NCBI GenBank assembly: GCA_016209525.1
Contig: JACQWK010000734.1
Coordinates: 1-38,218, forward strand
Reading direction: 5' to 3'
From: Verrucomicrobiota bacterium
GTDB taxonomy: Bacteria > Verrucomicrobiota > Verrucomicrobiia > Limisphaerales > SIBE01
DNA length: 38,218 bases
The position numbers and the translations under genes are program-made. How positions within the stretch are numbered: position 1 is the stretch's first letter; each line of letters begins with the position of its first letter. Below, piece after piece: positions 1 through 8,447 of this stretch. A model generated the notes under the pieces. The model saw only the letters and a list, made by a program, of their open reading frames with translations. It did not search any database and was not told the origin of the DNA.

Positions 1-346
1 CCCCGGCCCCATCGCTGTTGAATTAAGCAATGCAGCGACCTCCGATCTTCTTCCTCTCCCCGCGAGGAACGAGTGGGGAGAGGATCGAGGAGAGGGGAAA
101 GCCAATGAAAACGGCCCTCCTCTCCCCAGCCCTCTCCTCCCTTCGCAGGGAGGAGAGGGGGAAATCCAAGCGACATTTTCAATTTCATTCCTTAATTCAA
201 CAGCAGTGCCCCGTACCCCTCCCAGGGAGGGGAGCCACGCTCCTTGCAATCGAGAAAAGGTCCCCTCCTGGGAGGGGCAGGCGTGGGTTGGTTCACGGAG
301 CATGGGCACGGACCATGTGTTCTTGCCTGCGACTCGCGCAAAGAAT
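1..346. repeat. Palindromic repeat cluster at left edge
   Basis: No gene is visible. The stretch contains several GC-rich hairpins: 53-82, a perfect 11-bp stem with a 6-nt loop at 131-158, and two more palindromes of the CCCTCCC/GGGAGGG type at about 216-235 and 262-277. Related C/T-rich hairpins recur at 1.1, 29.6, 30.1-30.3, 31.2, 33.7 and 35.7 kb. Lying just past the exbB1 stop, they could attenuate transcription, but no T-tract follows them. Confidence 0.6.
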
Positions 347-1018
347 TCAGGTGTCAACGGAATTTTCGGATACGGTTTGCTGGAGCATTTGCCCTTCGTA
401 GCCCTTTTGTTTCGCGGCGTTCACCATGACCTCGACGTTGGTAGCCGCCGTCTCGAGCTCAAACTGCAATCTCGAAGTTTTGCTCGTGAAAAAGTTGAAC
501 GGGACGAGGGCAAAGATCGCGATTCCTAAGCCGCAGGCCGTCGCGATCAGCGCTTCGCCAATGCCGCCGGTGACTTTCTCCACGGCCAATTCCGCGCTCC
601 CGATGGAGGTGAATGAGCCCATAATCCCAGTCACCGTTCCGAGCAAACCCAACAACGGGGCGAGAGTGACCATGGTATCCATCACCGTCAGAAATCTGCC
701 GGCGCGCTGAATCTCAATGCCGGCCGCAACCTGGAGCGCGCCCTGCAGCGACGAATGGCAATGGTTCAAGCCATGCCAGATCATCCGAATCACCGGATCG
801 CGAGATCCTTTGGCCAGGAGAGCGGCCTCTCTCAAATCCCCATTTTCGATGGCGGCCAGGATTTTCTCCAGTTTTGCCGGCTCGCGCTTCAAGCTTTCTC
901 GCCACCACCAAATGGCGCGTTCGCCGACGACGGCGACGGCGACGATCATCACGACCAGGATCGGCCACATCACCGGGCCGCCTTTAAGGAAGAGTGAAAC
1001 AACAATATTTGCGAGCAT
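347..1018 (-). CDS. exbB: ExbB/TolQ/MotA-family proton channel protein (ExbB1)
   Basis: Inner-membrane ExbB-type proton channel subunit (223 aa) that would couple the proton motive force to TonB. A hydrophobic segment near the N-terminus (PVMWPILVVMIVAVAVVGER) is followed by a cytoplasmic stretch and then the family core with LAPLLGLLGTVTGIMGSF and a second long hydrophobic segment ending in FALVPFNFF. ExbB is normally a three-TM protein of 200-250 residues, so the length fits. I chose the ATG at 1018; an in-frame TTG at 1039 would add seven residues. Neither has a well-placed Shine-Dalgarno. It lies downstream of tonB in the same direction with about 190 bp and a repeat between them. No exbD follows within the window on this side, so it either uses the ExbD at 6.2 kb or one beyond the left edge. 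Confidence 0.9.
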   Translation of the reverse strand: MLANIVVSLFLKGGPVMWPILVVMIVAVAVVGERAIWWWRESLKREPAKLEKILAAIENGDLREAALLAKGSRDPVIRMIWHGLNHCHSSLQGALQVAAGIEIQRAGRFLTVMDTMVTLAPLLGLLGTVTGIMGSFTSIGSAELAVEKVTGGIGEALIATACGLGIAIFALVPFNFFTSKTSRLQFELETAATNVEVMVNAAKQKGYEGQMLQQTVSENSVDT

Positions 1019-1062
1019 AGAATCATTCAGGAGTGGCAAGCCTCTTCATAAGCGCTGACAAA

Positions 1063-1160
1063 ATGAGACGAATACCCCTCACCCCGTCCCTCTCTCCATC
1101 CGATGGGGAGAGGGTTTCCGGAGGACGGGTGCGGGGTATTTGAAGCAGCGGTTTGAAAGA
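1063..1160. repeat. Dispersed hairpin repeat, family R2, copy 1
   Basis: This copy lies between tonB and exbB1. It shares an order of motifs with 31237-31320 and 33729-33798: ATGAGACGA, a CCCCTCACCC arm, CATCCGATGGGGAGAGGG, GGAGGACGGGTG, then a TTGAAA..CG.TTT tail. The outer arms can pair as a cruciform. It sits inside a presumed operon, so it could affect the tonB/exbB1 transcript ratio; that role is inference. Confidence 0.7.
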
Positions 1161-1211
1161 AATCGTTTCAGATTGATCGTTCATTGGAATCAACAGTGCG
1201 CAGTGGCTGCT

Positions 1212-1958
1212 TCATCGGATTTGGTAATGGAACGGCACCAGGTAGTGCCGGGTGTCACCCTGCGGCCAGCGCCAGCGGTTCTTGACCCACTCGGCAGAAT
1301 GATCGTCGAGCAGATTGAAGCCTGAACTCTCCTTCACCTGGATGGACGACGGAGCGCCGGCTGGATCGACCACCACGTAGAGGAGAAGCTTGCCTTCGTA
1401 ATGCCGTCTCAATGCCAGCGAGGGATAAGGCGGATCCGGAAAGGCGCCCTGCGATCGACTGGCGTTAAAGACCGTGGGTTTGGGTTGCGCGGGTTTCGGG
1501 GGAGTTGGAGGCGGAGCAGCCGCAAAACGCGCCGGAGCAAAAGTTACAGGCCCGTCCACCTGAACCGGGAAATTGACTGCCGTTGGATCGGCCGCTACCA
1601 CCGTTGCGATCTGGGGTGTCTCCAAAGCCACGTCCTGATTAGGATCGGGCTCTTGCAGTTGGGGTTCAGGCTGGACCTTCGGCGGTTCCACAGGAGGGGT
1701 GAATACGACGGGAACCGCGTCCACAGATTGCTCCAGCGTTCGAGGAGTTAGCTTGCGAGGATTCAGCCCGATCAGTCCAATCACGAGAAAGAGAAAGCAA
1801 ATCGAGTTTACCCAAGCCAGCTTCCGGTTTTCGTCCATGATGCCGGACGGCAATGAAAGCTTGGCTAAGTCGGACCGGAGTGTGTAGCGATGAGACAGCA
1901 ATTCATTGGCCGACTCCAGACCGGCCGACAATGGGGTCGAGGTCGGTGTTAGGCTCAT
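1212..1958 (-). CDS. tonB: TonB-family energy transducer
   Basis: Periplasm-spanning TonB protein (248 aa) that passes energy from ExbB/ExbD to outer-membrane receptors. A 40-residue hydrophilic N-terminus precedes one membrane anchor (about residues 48-66), then a Pro-rich spacer (PPVEPPKVQPEPQLQEPDP; PPPTPPKPAQPKPT) and a TonB C-terminal fold containing PPYPSLALRRHYEGKLLLY, DPAGAP, VKESSGF and W-x-W near the end. The ATG at 1958 is preceded by GAGG at five bases, which supports the full-length start over the internal Met at residue 41. The cytoplasmic extension before the anchor is longer than in classical TonB. It is divergent from the receptor at 2357 and upstream of exbB1. Confidence 0.9.
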   Translation of the reverse strand: MSLTPTSTPLSAGLESANELLSHRYTLRSDLAKLSLPSGIMDENRKLAWVNSICFLFLVIGLIGLNPRKLTPRTLEQSVDAVPVVFTPPVEPPKVQPEPQLQEPDPNQDVALETPQIATVVAADPTAVNFPVQVDGPVTFAPARFAAAPPPTPPKPAQPKPTVFNASRSQGAFPDPPYPSLALRRHYEGKLLLYVVVDPAGAPSSIQVKESSGFNLLDDHSAEWVKNRWRWPQGDTRHYLVPFHYQIR

Positions 1959-2356
1959 GCTCGCCTCAAGGAACAGGACCGAGGACCGTATTCGAGCCCC
2001 TGAGCATCCTTCCGCTGGATTTGGCTACTCATCAGATTAGAAAAATAAGGCATGCCACGTGCCAGAACGCAAACAACGCGCCTGTTTAATTCCTGCAAAG
2101 CAATATCGAGTCAAGTCATTTAGTGTAACACGGAGGTATTTACCCCAAAAACTACGACACTTCGCGGAGTCTCAAATTCCTTCAAAAATTTCTTTCCTTT
2201 TTTGAAGGTCTCCGGCAATCTCACGCCGTATCCGGCAGCAGCACAAACCAAAGAAGAACAACTGCATTCACCAACGATTTCGTGCAGTCGGGATGCCAGT
2301 GACAGCGGCTGCGCTTGCACGATTCTCCACGTAAACCAAACCCACAGTCTAATCTT
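1959..2356. promoter_or_regulatory. Divergent control region between tonB and receptor gene, with hairpin
   Basis: About 400 bp separate the divergent tonB and receptor genes, so both promoters should lie here. The region is more AT-rich than its surroundings and holds a perfect 10-bp inverted repeat (2179-2188 / 2199-2208) with a 10-nt loop, CCTTCAAAAA against TTTTTGAAGG. This could be an operator or an RNA hairpin in the receptor leader. I could not assign convincing -35/-10 boxes, and no riboswitch or Fur-box consensus was recognised. Confidence 0.45.
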
Positions 2357-5068
2357 ATGAGCAATACGAGCTATTACGAGTCATTGAAAGCTGGAGTTGC
2401 ATTAAGACGAGCGATCATCGGGGGCATGAGTCTCCAGTTGGCCGCCGTGGCTGCCTTCGGGCAAGGAGCCGCCGAGCCGACCGAACAACTTAAGCCTGTC
2501 GTCGTGACCGGTTCGAATATTCCCACGGCTGAGACCGTTGGTGTCGCCCCGGTGGACGTCGTGTCCATCGAAGACATCGAGAGAAAAGGCGCCAAAACGA
2601 TCGAACAGTACATCAAGACCATGCCCACGGCTGTCGGTGGCGGCAACTATGGCGTTTCCCGGGGCAATGGTGGCGACGGCACGGCTGCGATCGCCTTGCG
2701 CGGCATTCCCGGCGGCACGTTGGTGCTCATCAATGGCCGCCGCACTGCGCCGAATGGCCGGATCGACAACGGATCGAACGTGGACCTCAACGCCATCCCG
2801 CTCGCCGCAATCGAGCGCATCGAAATCCTGAAGGACGGCGGCTCCGCGATCTACGGGGCCGACGCCATCGCCGGTGTGGTGAACTTAATTTTGAGGAAGG
2901 ACTTCAACGGCACGGAAATCGATGCCAGCTACGGCAACACGACGAGCAAGGATGCCGGCGAACAGAGGTATTCTTTCATCACGGGAATGGCGAAAGAGGG
3001 CACGTCTGTGCTGGTCGGCGGCAGTTTCTACAAAGCCAATGCGCTCTACAGCGTGGACCGCGACCGCTCCCGTCCTGACCTCACCGACCCGAATAATACC
3101 AGCGGCACGAGCAATCCGGGCCGGATTCGGACCACAACCCCAGGCGCCAGCTCAATCCCTTCCGGAGGTCTGGTTTATCGAGGCGCACCTGGGACAACCG
3201 GGACCGCCACCAACCAATACAGCGCCTTCAATGCATCCACGGACCGCTTTCCGTTCCCGCTTTACACTCCAGCCATACGACCCTCGGAACGGTATAGCAT
3301 TTTCGGCAATGCCGAGCATGAACTCTTCGGAGAAAATCTGAAGTTCTTCTCGGAAGCGTTCTACACGCACACTTTTAGTTACAACCAGTTCGCGCCGACG
3401 CCGATCGTTTTCCAAAACCTCACCACCGCCTCGAGCCCCAACGGCATCGTCATTCCGGCGAACAACCCCTACAATGTGTTTGGGGTGCCGGTGGACCGAA
3501 TGCTCTATCGGGTCGTGGAAATCGGTCCGCGCACAGAGACGGTCACGGCGAACGTGTTCCGTTTCGTGAGCGGGCTCAAAGGACGCATCGCCGAGACCGA
3601 CTGGAATTGGGAAGCGGCGGTCCTCTACGCCCAAGACGAACGTGACGAAAAACTCGGTGGCGAATTAAGCCGCGCATCGCTGGAGGCGGCCGTTCAAGAT
3701 ACCAACCCTGCCACCGCCTTTAATGTGTTTGGAAATCAAGCCAACTCGGCAGCGGCCCTAAGCCGCGTCGGCCAGCAGTTGCTGACGCTCGGCCAGACAA
3801 CCCTGTTCTCCGTCGATGGCAAAGTGGTGAATAGCGAACTGTTCAGTTTGCCGGCCGGTCCCGTGGCCGCGGCATTGGGCGGCGAGCATCGGGAGGAACG
3901 AGGAGAGACGATCAAGGACGGCGCGACCACACGTGGCGACACCGTCGGTTTCAATTCGGGTCAAGGGTTCATAGGGTCGCGTGATGTTCAAAGCTTCTTC
4001 GCGGAGCTCAACATCCCGGTTTTTGGCTCGGGCTTGAACTACCCTGGGCTTTACAGCTTCGAAGTCACCGGCGCGTTCCGATACGATAATTACAGTGATT
4101 TCGGCGACACTTGGAATCCAAAGGTTGGAGTTCGCTGGCAACCGGTTGATCAATCGTTGACGTTGCGCGGCTCGTATTCCGAGTCCTTCAAAGCGCCGAC
4201 GTTTGACGATCTCTACACGCCTCTGCAGGAAAACTTCCCCGAACTGCGCAATCCAGTGACCGGTGTCTTCGAGCAGATTCGCGAGTTCCAGACCGGGAAC
4301 TCTCTCCTGCTGCCGGAAACGGCGATCAATTACAGCGCCGGTGTGGTTTACACGCCGCCGATGGTCAAAGGGCTGAGCCTCGGAGCGGACTGGTTCCGCA
4401 TCGAACAGGAAGATGTCGCCGGCTCGGCCGATCAGTTCATTCTGGATCGAAACTTCGCCACCGGTGGCCCGACCACCCCGACCGCGCAGTTTGCCAACTT
4501 CGTCGTTTGGGATCCAGCCACGCAGACCTACACAACTCTGCGGGCACCCACCTTGAACTTGAGCCGCCGCATCATCGAAGGCGTCGATCTCAACGGATCC
4601 TATGTGCTGCCGACTCAGACCGCCGGAACGTTCACCTTCTCCGCGCTGGCCGCCTATTACTACCGCTACGAGCAGGAAGACATTCCGGGCTCCGGACTGC
4701 GTGATCGGCTCGGCGATTTCGTCGATCCTTCCCAAGGATTCGGCCTGGGCAGCTTGCCGCGGTTTAAGGGCGTCTTCAGCGCTTTTTGGGGGTACCAAAA
4801 CCTGGAAGCCGGATGGACCGCGAATTACATCAGCAGCTACCGAGACGATGTGGCGGCTGGATTTGATCGCCAGGTGGACGACTGGTTGACGTTTGACTTG
4901 CAGGCCAGTTACCAACTCCCTTACCAGACCAAGATCACGGTGGGCGTGCTGAATATCGCGGACGAAGATCCTCCGCTGGTGAACGGCGCGTTTGCGGATA
5001 AGTACGACCGCGACACCCATGAATTGCGCGGGCGTTTCGTCTATGCGTCGCTGAACAAGAAGTTCTAA
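2357..5068 (+). CDS. TonB-dependent outer-membrane receptor
   Basis: A 903-residue TonB-dependent receptor that would import a bulky or scarce ligand across the outer membrane. A signal-peptide-like N-terminus (RRAIIGGMSLQLAAVAAFGQ) is followed by the plug: VVVTGSNIPTAE, then DVVSIEDIERKGAKTIEQYI, ALRGIPGGTLVLINGRR, IERIEILKDGGSAIYGADAI and GVVNLILRK. The barrel contains the family motif LRGSYSESFKAPTFDDLY and ends in a terminal Phe as expected for BamA-dependent folding. The ATG at 2357 is preferred over an in-frame TTG at 2315. The plug resembles the large receptors of Alphaproteobacteria and Xanthomonas rather than SusC, because there is no N-terminal CarboxypepD-like domain and no SusD gene. 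A strong terminator follows. The ligand cannot be deduced. Confidence 0.93.
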   Translation: MSNTSYYESLKAGVALRRAIIGGMSLQLAAVAAFGQGAAEPTEQLKPVVVTGSNIPTAETVGVAPVDVVSIEDIERKGAKTIEQYIKTMPTAVGGGNYGVSRGNGGDGTAAIALRGIPGGTLVLINGRRTAPNGRIDNGSNVDLNAIPLAAIERIEILKDGGSAIYGADAIAGVVNLILRKDFNGTEIDASYGNTTSKDAGEQRYSFITGMAKEGTSVLVGGSFYKANALYSVDRDRSRPDLTDPNNTSGTSNPGRIRTTTPGASSIPSGGLVYRGAPGTTGTATNQYSAFNASTDRFPFPLYTPAIRPSERYSIFGNAEHELFGENLKFFSEAFYTHTFSYNQFAPTPIVFQNLTTASSPNGIVIPANNPYNVFGVPVDRMLYRVVEIGPRTETVTANVFRFVSGLKGRIAETDWNWEAAVLYAQDERDEKLGGELSRASLEAAVQDTNPATAFNVFGNQANSAAALSRVGQQLLTLGQTTLFSVDGKVVNSELFSLPAGPVAAALGGEHREERGETIKDGATTRGDTVGFNSGQGFIGSRDVQSFFAELNIPVFGSGLNYPGLYSFEVTGAFRYDNYSDFGDTWNPKVGVRWQPVDQSLTLRGSYSESFKAPTFDDLYTPLQENFPELRNPVTGVFEQIREFQTGNSLLLPETAINYSAGVVYTPPMVKGLSLGADWFRIEQEDVAGSADQFILDRNFATGGPTTPTAQFANFVVWDPATQTYTTLRAPTLNLSRRIIEGVDLNGSYVLPTQTAGTFTFSALAAYYYRYEQEDIPGSGLRDRLGDFVDPSQGFGLGSLPRFKGVFSAFWGYQNLEAGWTANYISSYRDDVAAGFDRQVDDWLTFDLQASYQLPYQTKITVGVLNIADEDPPLVNGAFADKYDRDTHELRGRFVYASLNKKF

Positions 5069-5120
5069 GCTTTCGTCCTGCGGTGGACGTTGGTTAGGGA
5101 TTCCAAATCCCGATGCGTTA

Positions 5121-5148
5121 GCGGCTCCGAGTGGAGCCGCTTTTTTTT
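5121..5148 (+). terminator. Rho-independent terminator after receptor gene
   Basis: A perfect 8-bp stem GCGGCTCC / GGAGCCGC with a 4-nt loop is followed directly by eight T residues, 52 bp after the receptor stop codon. This is the clearest intrinsic terminator in the window and implies that exbB2-exbD have their own promoter. Confidence 0.9.
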
Positions 5149-5227
5149 CTTCGCCTTCGACGCTACGTGTCGGGTAAGTTTCCACGCCGTCGCCGAAAGG
5201 TATGCGTTTACCGCGGCAGGGGTCGTC

Positions 5228-5361
5228 GTAGCGCAGACTTGCAGTTTGCTGTATCGCCGATTTGGAATCGGCACTCCGCCGAGTCATTCCGCGCCCGTCG
5301 GAAGTGTCCCAGCGCTGCAGGGTTCAACCCTGCGATACGGCAGATTACAAATCTGCGCTAC
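5228..5361. repeat. Compound palindromic repeat
   Basis: Outer arms of about 30 nt (5228-5257 and 5332-5361) form an imperfect inverted repeat starting GTAGCGCAGA and ending TCTGCGCTAC. Two smaller palindromes sit inside (GCCGATTTGGAATCGGC at 5255-5271; GCAGGGTTCAACCCTGC at 5316-5332). No coding potential is visible. It is a multi-hairpin intergenic repeat placed upstream of exbB2. Confidence 0.75.
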
Positions 5362-5451
5362 GCTGAACACGCTCGTGGCCTGGGCCGCGATGCGGTTCGC
5401 GAATTGAAATAAGAACACGAGAATTTTCGTCTTTGGATTGAACTGTAGAAT

Positions 5452-6063
5452 ATGTGGCATTTTCTGAAATCTGGCGGCATTTTCATGATCCCGCTGGTTT
5501 TGACTTCAATCGTGGGATTGGCGTTTATCATTGAACGCGGCCTGGCGTTGCGCTGGGAGAAGGTCATCCCTCCGGACGTGGCCGGCGCGGCCGAGACGTG
5601 CGCTCCGGAGCAATTGGGTGAAATGAAACAATTGTGCGTGGATCAGCCTTCGACTCTGAGCAGGTTGTTGTTGGTCGCGACCGAACACCTGCCGCGCCCG
5701 AGGGATGAGAACATCGACGCCATTCAAACCCATGCCCGGCACGAAGTCCTTCAACTCGAACGGGGCTTGGTGGTGCTGGAAATCGTCGTCGGGATTTCCC
5801 CGCTGCTAGGCCTGGTGGGAGCGATCAGCGGTTTGATCACTCTGTTTGGCGACTTGGGGCAGACCTCGATGATCGACAACGCGCGGGTGGCGAAGGGGAT
5901 TTCAGAAGTCTTGAACACGACACTGGCCGGTCTCTTGATCGCGATTCCCTCGCTGATCGCCTGGAGTTACTACAACAAGAAAATCGAAACCTTGGCTGTC
6001 GAGATGGAAACCCTCTGCGACAAGTTCCTGCGCCGCCAGTATCGGGAGCGAAAGCGGCAGTGA
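5452..6063 (+). CDS. exbB: ExbB/TolQ/MotA-family proton channel protein (ExbB2)
   Basis: A second ExbB-type channel subunit (203 aa). The N-terminal membrane segment is GGIFMIPLVLTSIVGLAFII, followed by ERGLALRWEKV; the C-terminal core has GISPLLGLVGAISGLITLFG and the third helix TTLAGLLIAIPSLIAWSYY. It is paired with exbD 136 bp downstream, so this is probably the ExbB-ExbD pump proper. It differs clearly from ExbB1 at 0.35-1.0 kb, so the locus encodes two paralogues. It has its own start region after the terminator at 5.1 kb. Confidence 0.92.
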   Translation: MWHFLKSGGIFMIPLVLTSIVGLAFIIERGLALRWEKVIPPDVAGAAETCAPEQLGEMKQLCVDQPSTLSRLLLVATEHLPRPRDENIDAIQTHARHEVLQLERGLVVLEIVVGISPLLGLVGAISGLITLFGDLGQTSMIDNARVAKGISEVLNTTLAGLLIAIPSLIAWSYYNKKIETLAVEMETLCDKFLRRQYRERKRQ

Positions 6064-6199
6064 TTTCGGATGGGACAATGAACGCAGCGCAGCGCAGCCG
6101 CAACCGAAGAGGATGGAAGATGGAGGATTGAGGATGGCCATGAAAAACTTCACCGCAGCCTGCGAACAATCTGGAGAATCGCAGTGTAGAGCGTAGCTG

Positions 6200-6619
6200 A
6201 TGCGATTCACCAACCCAAAGCGCCGGCAGCCGCCACCGGTCATCATCATCTCCTTGATCGACGTGTTGATCATCATGCTGATCTTCTTGATGGTGACCAC
6301 GACCTTCAAGCAACATCCGGCCGTCAAGATCACTCTGCCGGAATCGAGCCAACCGAGAGAGGGCGTTACGGAGGACAACTTGGTCGTCACGATCGCGAAA
6401 TCCGAACCCTATTTCTCCCTGGGTCCCCTGCCTGTCACGCTTGACCGGCTCCGCCAAGAATTGCGCGCTCATGTGGCAAAGAAACCTCAAGCAACTCTCG
6501 CTATCCGGCCGGACAAAGAGGCCCCCATCCAGAAGCTCATTGATGTTCTAGGTGCCGCCAAGGAGGCGGGAATGAAAACCACTCTCCCGCTCTACGTCAC
6601 CAATCCCGGCCAACCGTAG
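6200..6619 (+). CDS. exbD: ExbD/TolR-family biopolymer transport protein
   Basis: A 139-residue ExbD subunit: short basic cytoplasmic tail, one transmembrane helix (about residues 13-32, PVIIISLIDVLIIMLIFLMV) carrying the conserved membrane Asp (D21) needed for proton coupling, then a periplasmic domain (VKITLPESSQ..., LAIRPDKEAPIQKLIDVLGAAKEAGM) matching the ExbD/TolR fold. Length is typical. The ATG at 6200 lacks a strong Shine-Dalgarno; the gap after exbB2 holds a G/A-rich repetitive stretch (GAGGATGGAAGATGGAGGAT at 6110). It completes the TonB-ExbB-ExbD complex together with the genes on the other side of the receptor. Confidence 0.92.
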   Translation: MRFTNPKRRQPPPVIIISLIDVLIIMLIFLMVTTTFKQHPAVKITLPESSQPREGVTEDNLVVTIAKSEPYFSLGPLPVTLDRLRQELRAHVAKKPQATLAIRPDKEAPIQKLIDVLGAAKEAGMKTTLPLYVTNPGQP

Positions 6620-6724
6620 CCATGCCCGGCTGCGTCGTCCTCCCGAATTCCGCCCCACGAAAAACAAAAGTCCCGGGATCTTGCCCGGCGGAGCTTGGGC
6701 ACAAAAACGAGGCCGCCGTAGTCT

Positions 6725-6846
6725 CAGCAATTTTCATTTTGGCCGTAACGCGGACACTCCTGTCCGCAAAACCTCCGAAAATGTGCGGACAGGAGTGTCC
6801 GTCTCACGGTCACGAACCGCGCCCGTTGCCAAAATGAGAATTGCCG
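6725..6846. mobile_element. MITE-like nested palindrome, copy A (variant cargo)
   Basis: A 122-bp element with terminal inverted repeats CAGCAATTTTCATTTTGGC / GCCAAAATGAGAATTGCCG. It is flanked by CCGTAGTCT (6716-6724) and CCATAGTCT (6847-6855), a 9-bp target-site duplication with one mismatch. Inside is an 18-bp perfect inverted repeat (6751-6768 / 6784-6801, CGGACACTCCTGTCCGCA). Copies B (18.3 kb) and C (24.2 kb) share the ends and the overall plan but carry a different inner palindrome. No transposase is encoded, so movement would need one in trans. Confidence 0.75.
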
Positions 6847-6955
6847 CCATAGTCTTTCACGTCGTGGTCCGAGCGGCAGGATGCGCGCCCTCTACGGCAG
6901 CCAGGATGGCCGCCGCTCCGGCGACAGCATTCCCAATCTTCGAAAAGCCTCACGG

Positions 6956-8200
6956 TCAAGGCTTCCGCCGTAGGTCAACGCAAACCAACTTGTCTTTGCT
7001 TCGAGCGTAAAGGAATCCGCCCGCCAAAGCCGGGTAAGCGCGCACGCCAAATGGAAGGATCTGGGCTTGGACGATCGCTTTGAATCGGTCCGGCGATGCC
7101 GCGGCGAGAATCAGGCGCCCATCCTCCAGCAGAATGAGGAGGTGCTCTCCGGCGAGAGTAACAGTTCCCGCAGGATACCGATCCTCACTCCACCGGACTT
7201 TGCCGCTTCGCAGTTCAACGCACCTCAGGCTCGGGCCGGACTCCTGCCGTCCATGAAATCCGTAGAGAAAACCGTTGTGATGCACGCTCGTGGCGTAATG
7301 GTTCGAAAGCGCATCGTCGGACGACCAAACTTTCTGGAGCTTGTTCGCCTGGACTGATAAAAGAATTGCTCCCGTCTCGTAGCTCGCGGAAAGAAAGATC
7401 CGGTCTTGGATGATCAACGGGGTGGCGGCGCTGACAGACGCTTCGATGCGCGGCCTCCAGGGAAATTCAAAATTAAGCCGGCCATTCTTTGGATCGAGAA
7501 TGACCAGCCCGACGCGTGTGAAAAACACACCGGCGCGTTTATGGTTCAAGTCGGCGGCGACGGGTGACGAATAGCTGGCTTCTGCCTCAGTTGCTTTCCA
7601 GGCGAGCGCGCCAGTCGTTTTGTCGAAGGCCACGATTCCCGCACCGTTTGCGCCGCCAATGTTGAGAAGGACATGATCGCCTTCCACGAGTGGCGAGCAG
7701 GCCATGCCGAAAAAACCTTTGGACGCGGAGAATTGCGCTTTCGTCTGGACACTCCACACTTTCTTGCCGGTGGCGAACTCAAGGCAGTGCAAAGCCCCCT
7801 CGGCGCCAAACGTGAAGACCTTCCCATCGGAAATCGCGGGCGTGGCCCGAGGACCTTCATCAAAACCGAAGTCATCCCGGTAGGCTGTTGGGTAATCAAA
7901 TTTCCAAAGCACGCCGCCGGTCGCGCTCTCCAGGCACTCGACGGTTTCGCGGTTCGCGAGCCGATGGAAGAGAATCAACTTTTCCGAGGCGACCACAGGC
8001 CCGCTGAATCCTTGACCGATCTTTTTCTGCCAAATGATGGGCGGCCCTTCCTGAGGCCAAACCGTAGCGAGAGGATCGCCAGCATAGGTTCCGTTCCGGT
8101 TCGGTCCCAGAAACTGTGGCCACTCGCCAGAAACTGCCAGCGACTCAAAGCTAAATCCGGCGAAAAGCGAAGCAATCAAACCGCAAGTAATGAACCTCAT
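6956..8200 (-). CDS. Secreted PQQ-like beta-propeller protein
   Basis: A 414-residue exported protein with a signal peptide (MRFITCGLIASLFAGFSFESLA) and then WPQFLGPNRNGTY, a usual opening of PQQ-binding-like propellers in Verrucomicrobia and Planctomycetes. Blade repeats recur (GGVLWKFDYPTAYRDDFGFD, ALHCLEFATGKKVWSV, GIVAFDKTTGALAWKATEA, GKVRWSEDRYPAGTVTLAG). These BamB/quinoprotein-like propellers often lack an enzymatic cofactor, so a dehydrogenase function is not supported. The ATG at 8200 is the only good start. The next gene upstream is the aquaporin at 8448, in the same direction but separated by about 250 bp of repeats. The substrate is unknown. Confidence 0.85.
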   Translation of the reverse strand: MRFITCGLIASLFAGFSFESLAVSGEWPQFLGPNRNGTYAGDPLATVWPQEGPPIIWQKKIGQGFSGPVVASEKLILFHRLANRETVECLESATGGVLWKFDYPTAYRDDFGFDEGPRATPAISDGKVFTFGAEGALHCLEFATGKKVWSVQTKAQFSASKGFFGMACSPLVEGDHVLLNIGGANGAGIVAFDKTTGALAWKATEAEASYSSPVAADLNHKRAGVFFTRVGLVILDPKNGRLNFEFPWRPRIEASVSAATPLIIQDRIFLSASYETGAILLSVQANKLQKVWSSDDALSNHYATSVHHNGFLYGFHGRQESGPSLRCVELRSGKVRWSEDRYPAGTVTLAGEHLLILLEDGRLILAAASPDRFKAIVQAQILPFGVRAYPALAGGFLYARSKDKLVCVDLRRKP

Positions 8201-8447
8201 GCGTTCGAGGGGTTAACTATTGATTCAATTGCCAGCCTGAAGTGGGAGCGCCGGTCTCCGACCCGGCGCGAACGAGATTCAGAAAAGCACCGCGCCGTTT
8301 TGAGCTTTGGAGCTTTCGGATTTTGAATTTGTTTCGGACTTCGGATTTCGAGTTTCGGATTTGGAAAAATGAGCCTCCTCACGTCGTCTGCTAGCCAGGC
8401 TCTCATGGGAAGGTTCTTCAGCCAGCGCGGACTCATGGTGCGCTTGT
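8201..8447. repeat. Intergenic repeats between propeller and aquaporin genes
   Basis: No gene is seen. The stretch holds GAGCGCCGGTCTCCGACCC at about 8247, the same motif that forms the palindrome hosting the element at 18.3 kb, and a run of TTCGGATTTnGA-type repeats at 8316-8368 that recurs at 12050-12090. Both look like dispersed intergenic repeats. Confidence 0.6.

Noticed and set aside
3758-5287. Long open frame of 509 codons on the minus strand inside the receptor gene
   Set aside because: It is antisense to a clear TonB-dependent receptor, with an Arg/Val/Glu-rich composition typical of reverse-strand shadows in high-GC genes.
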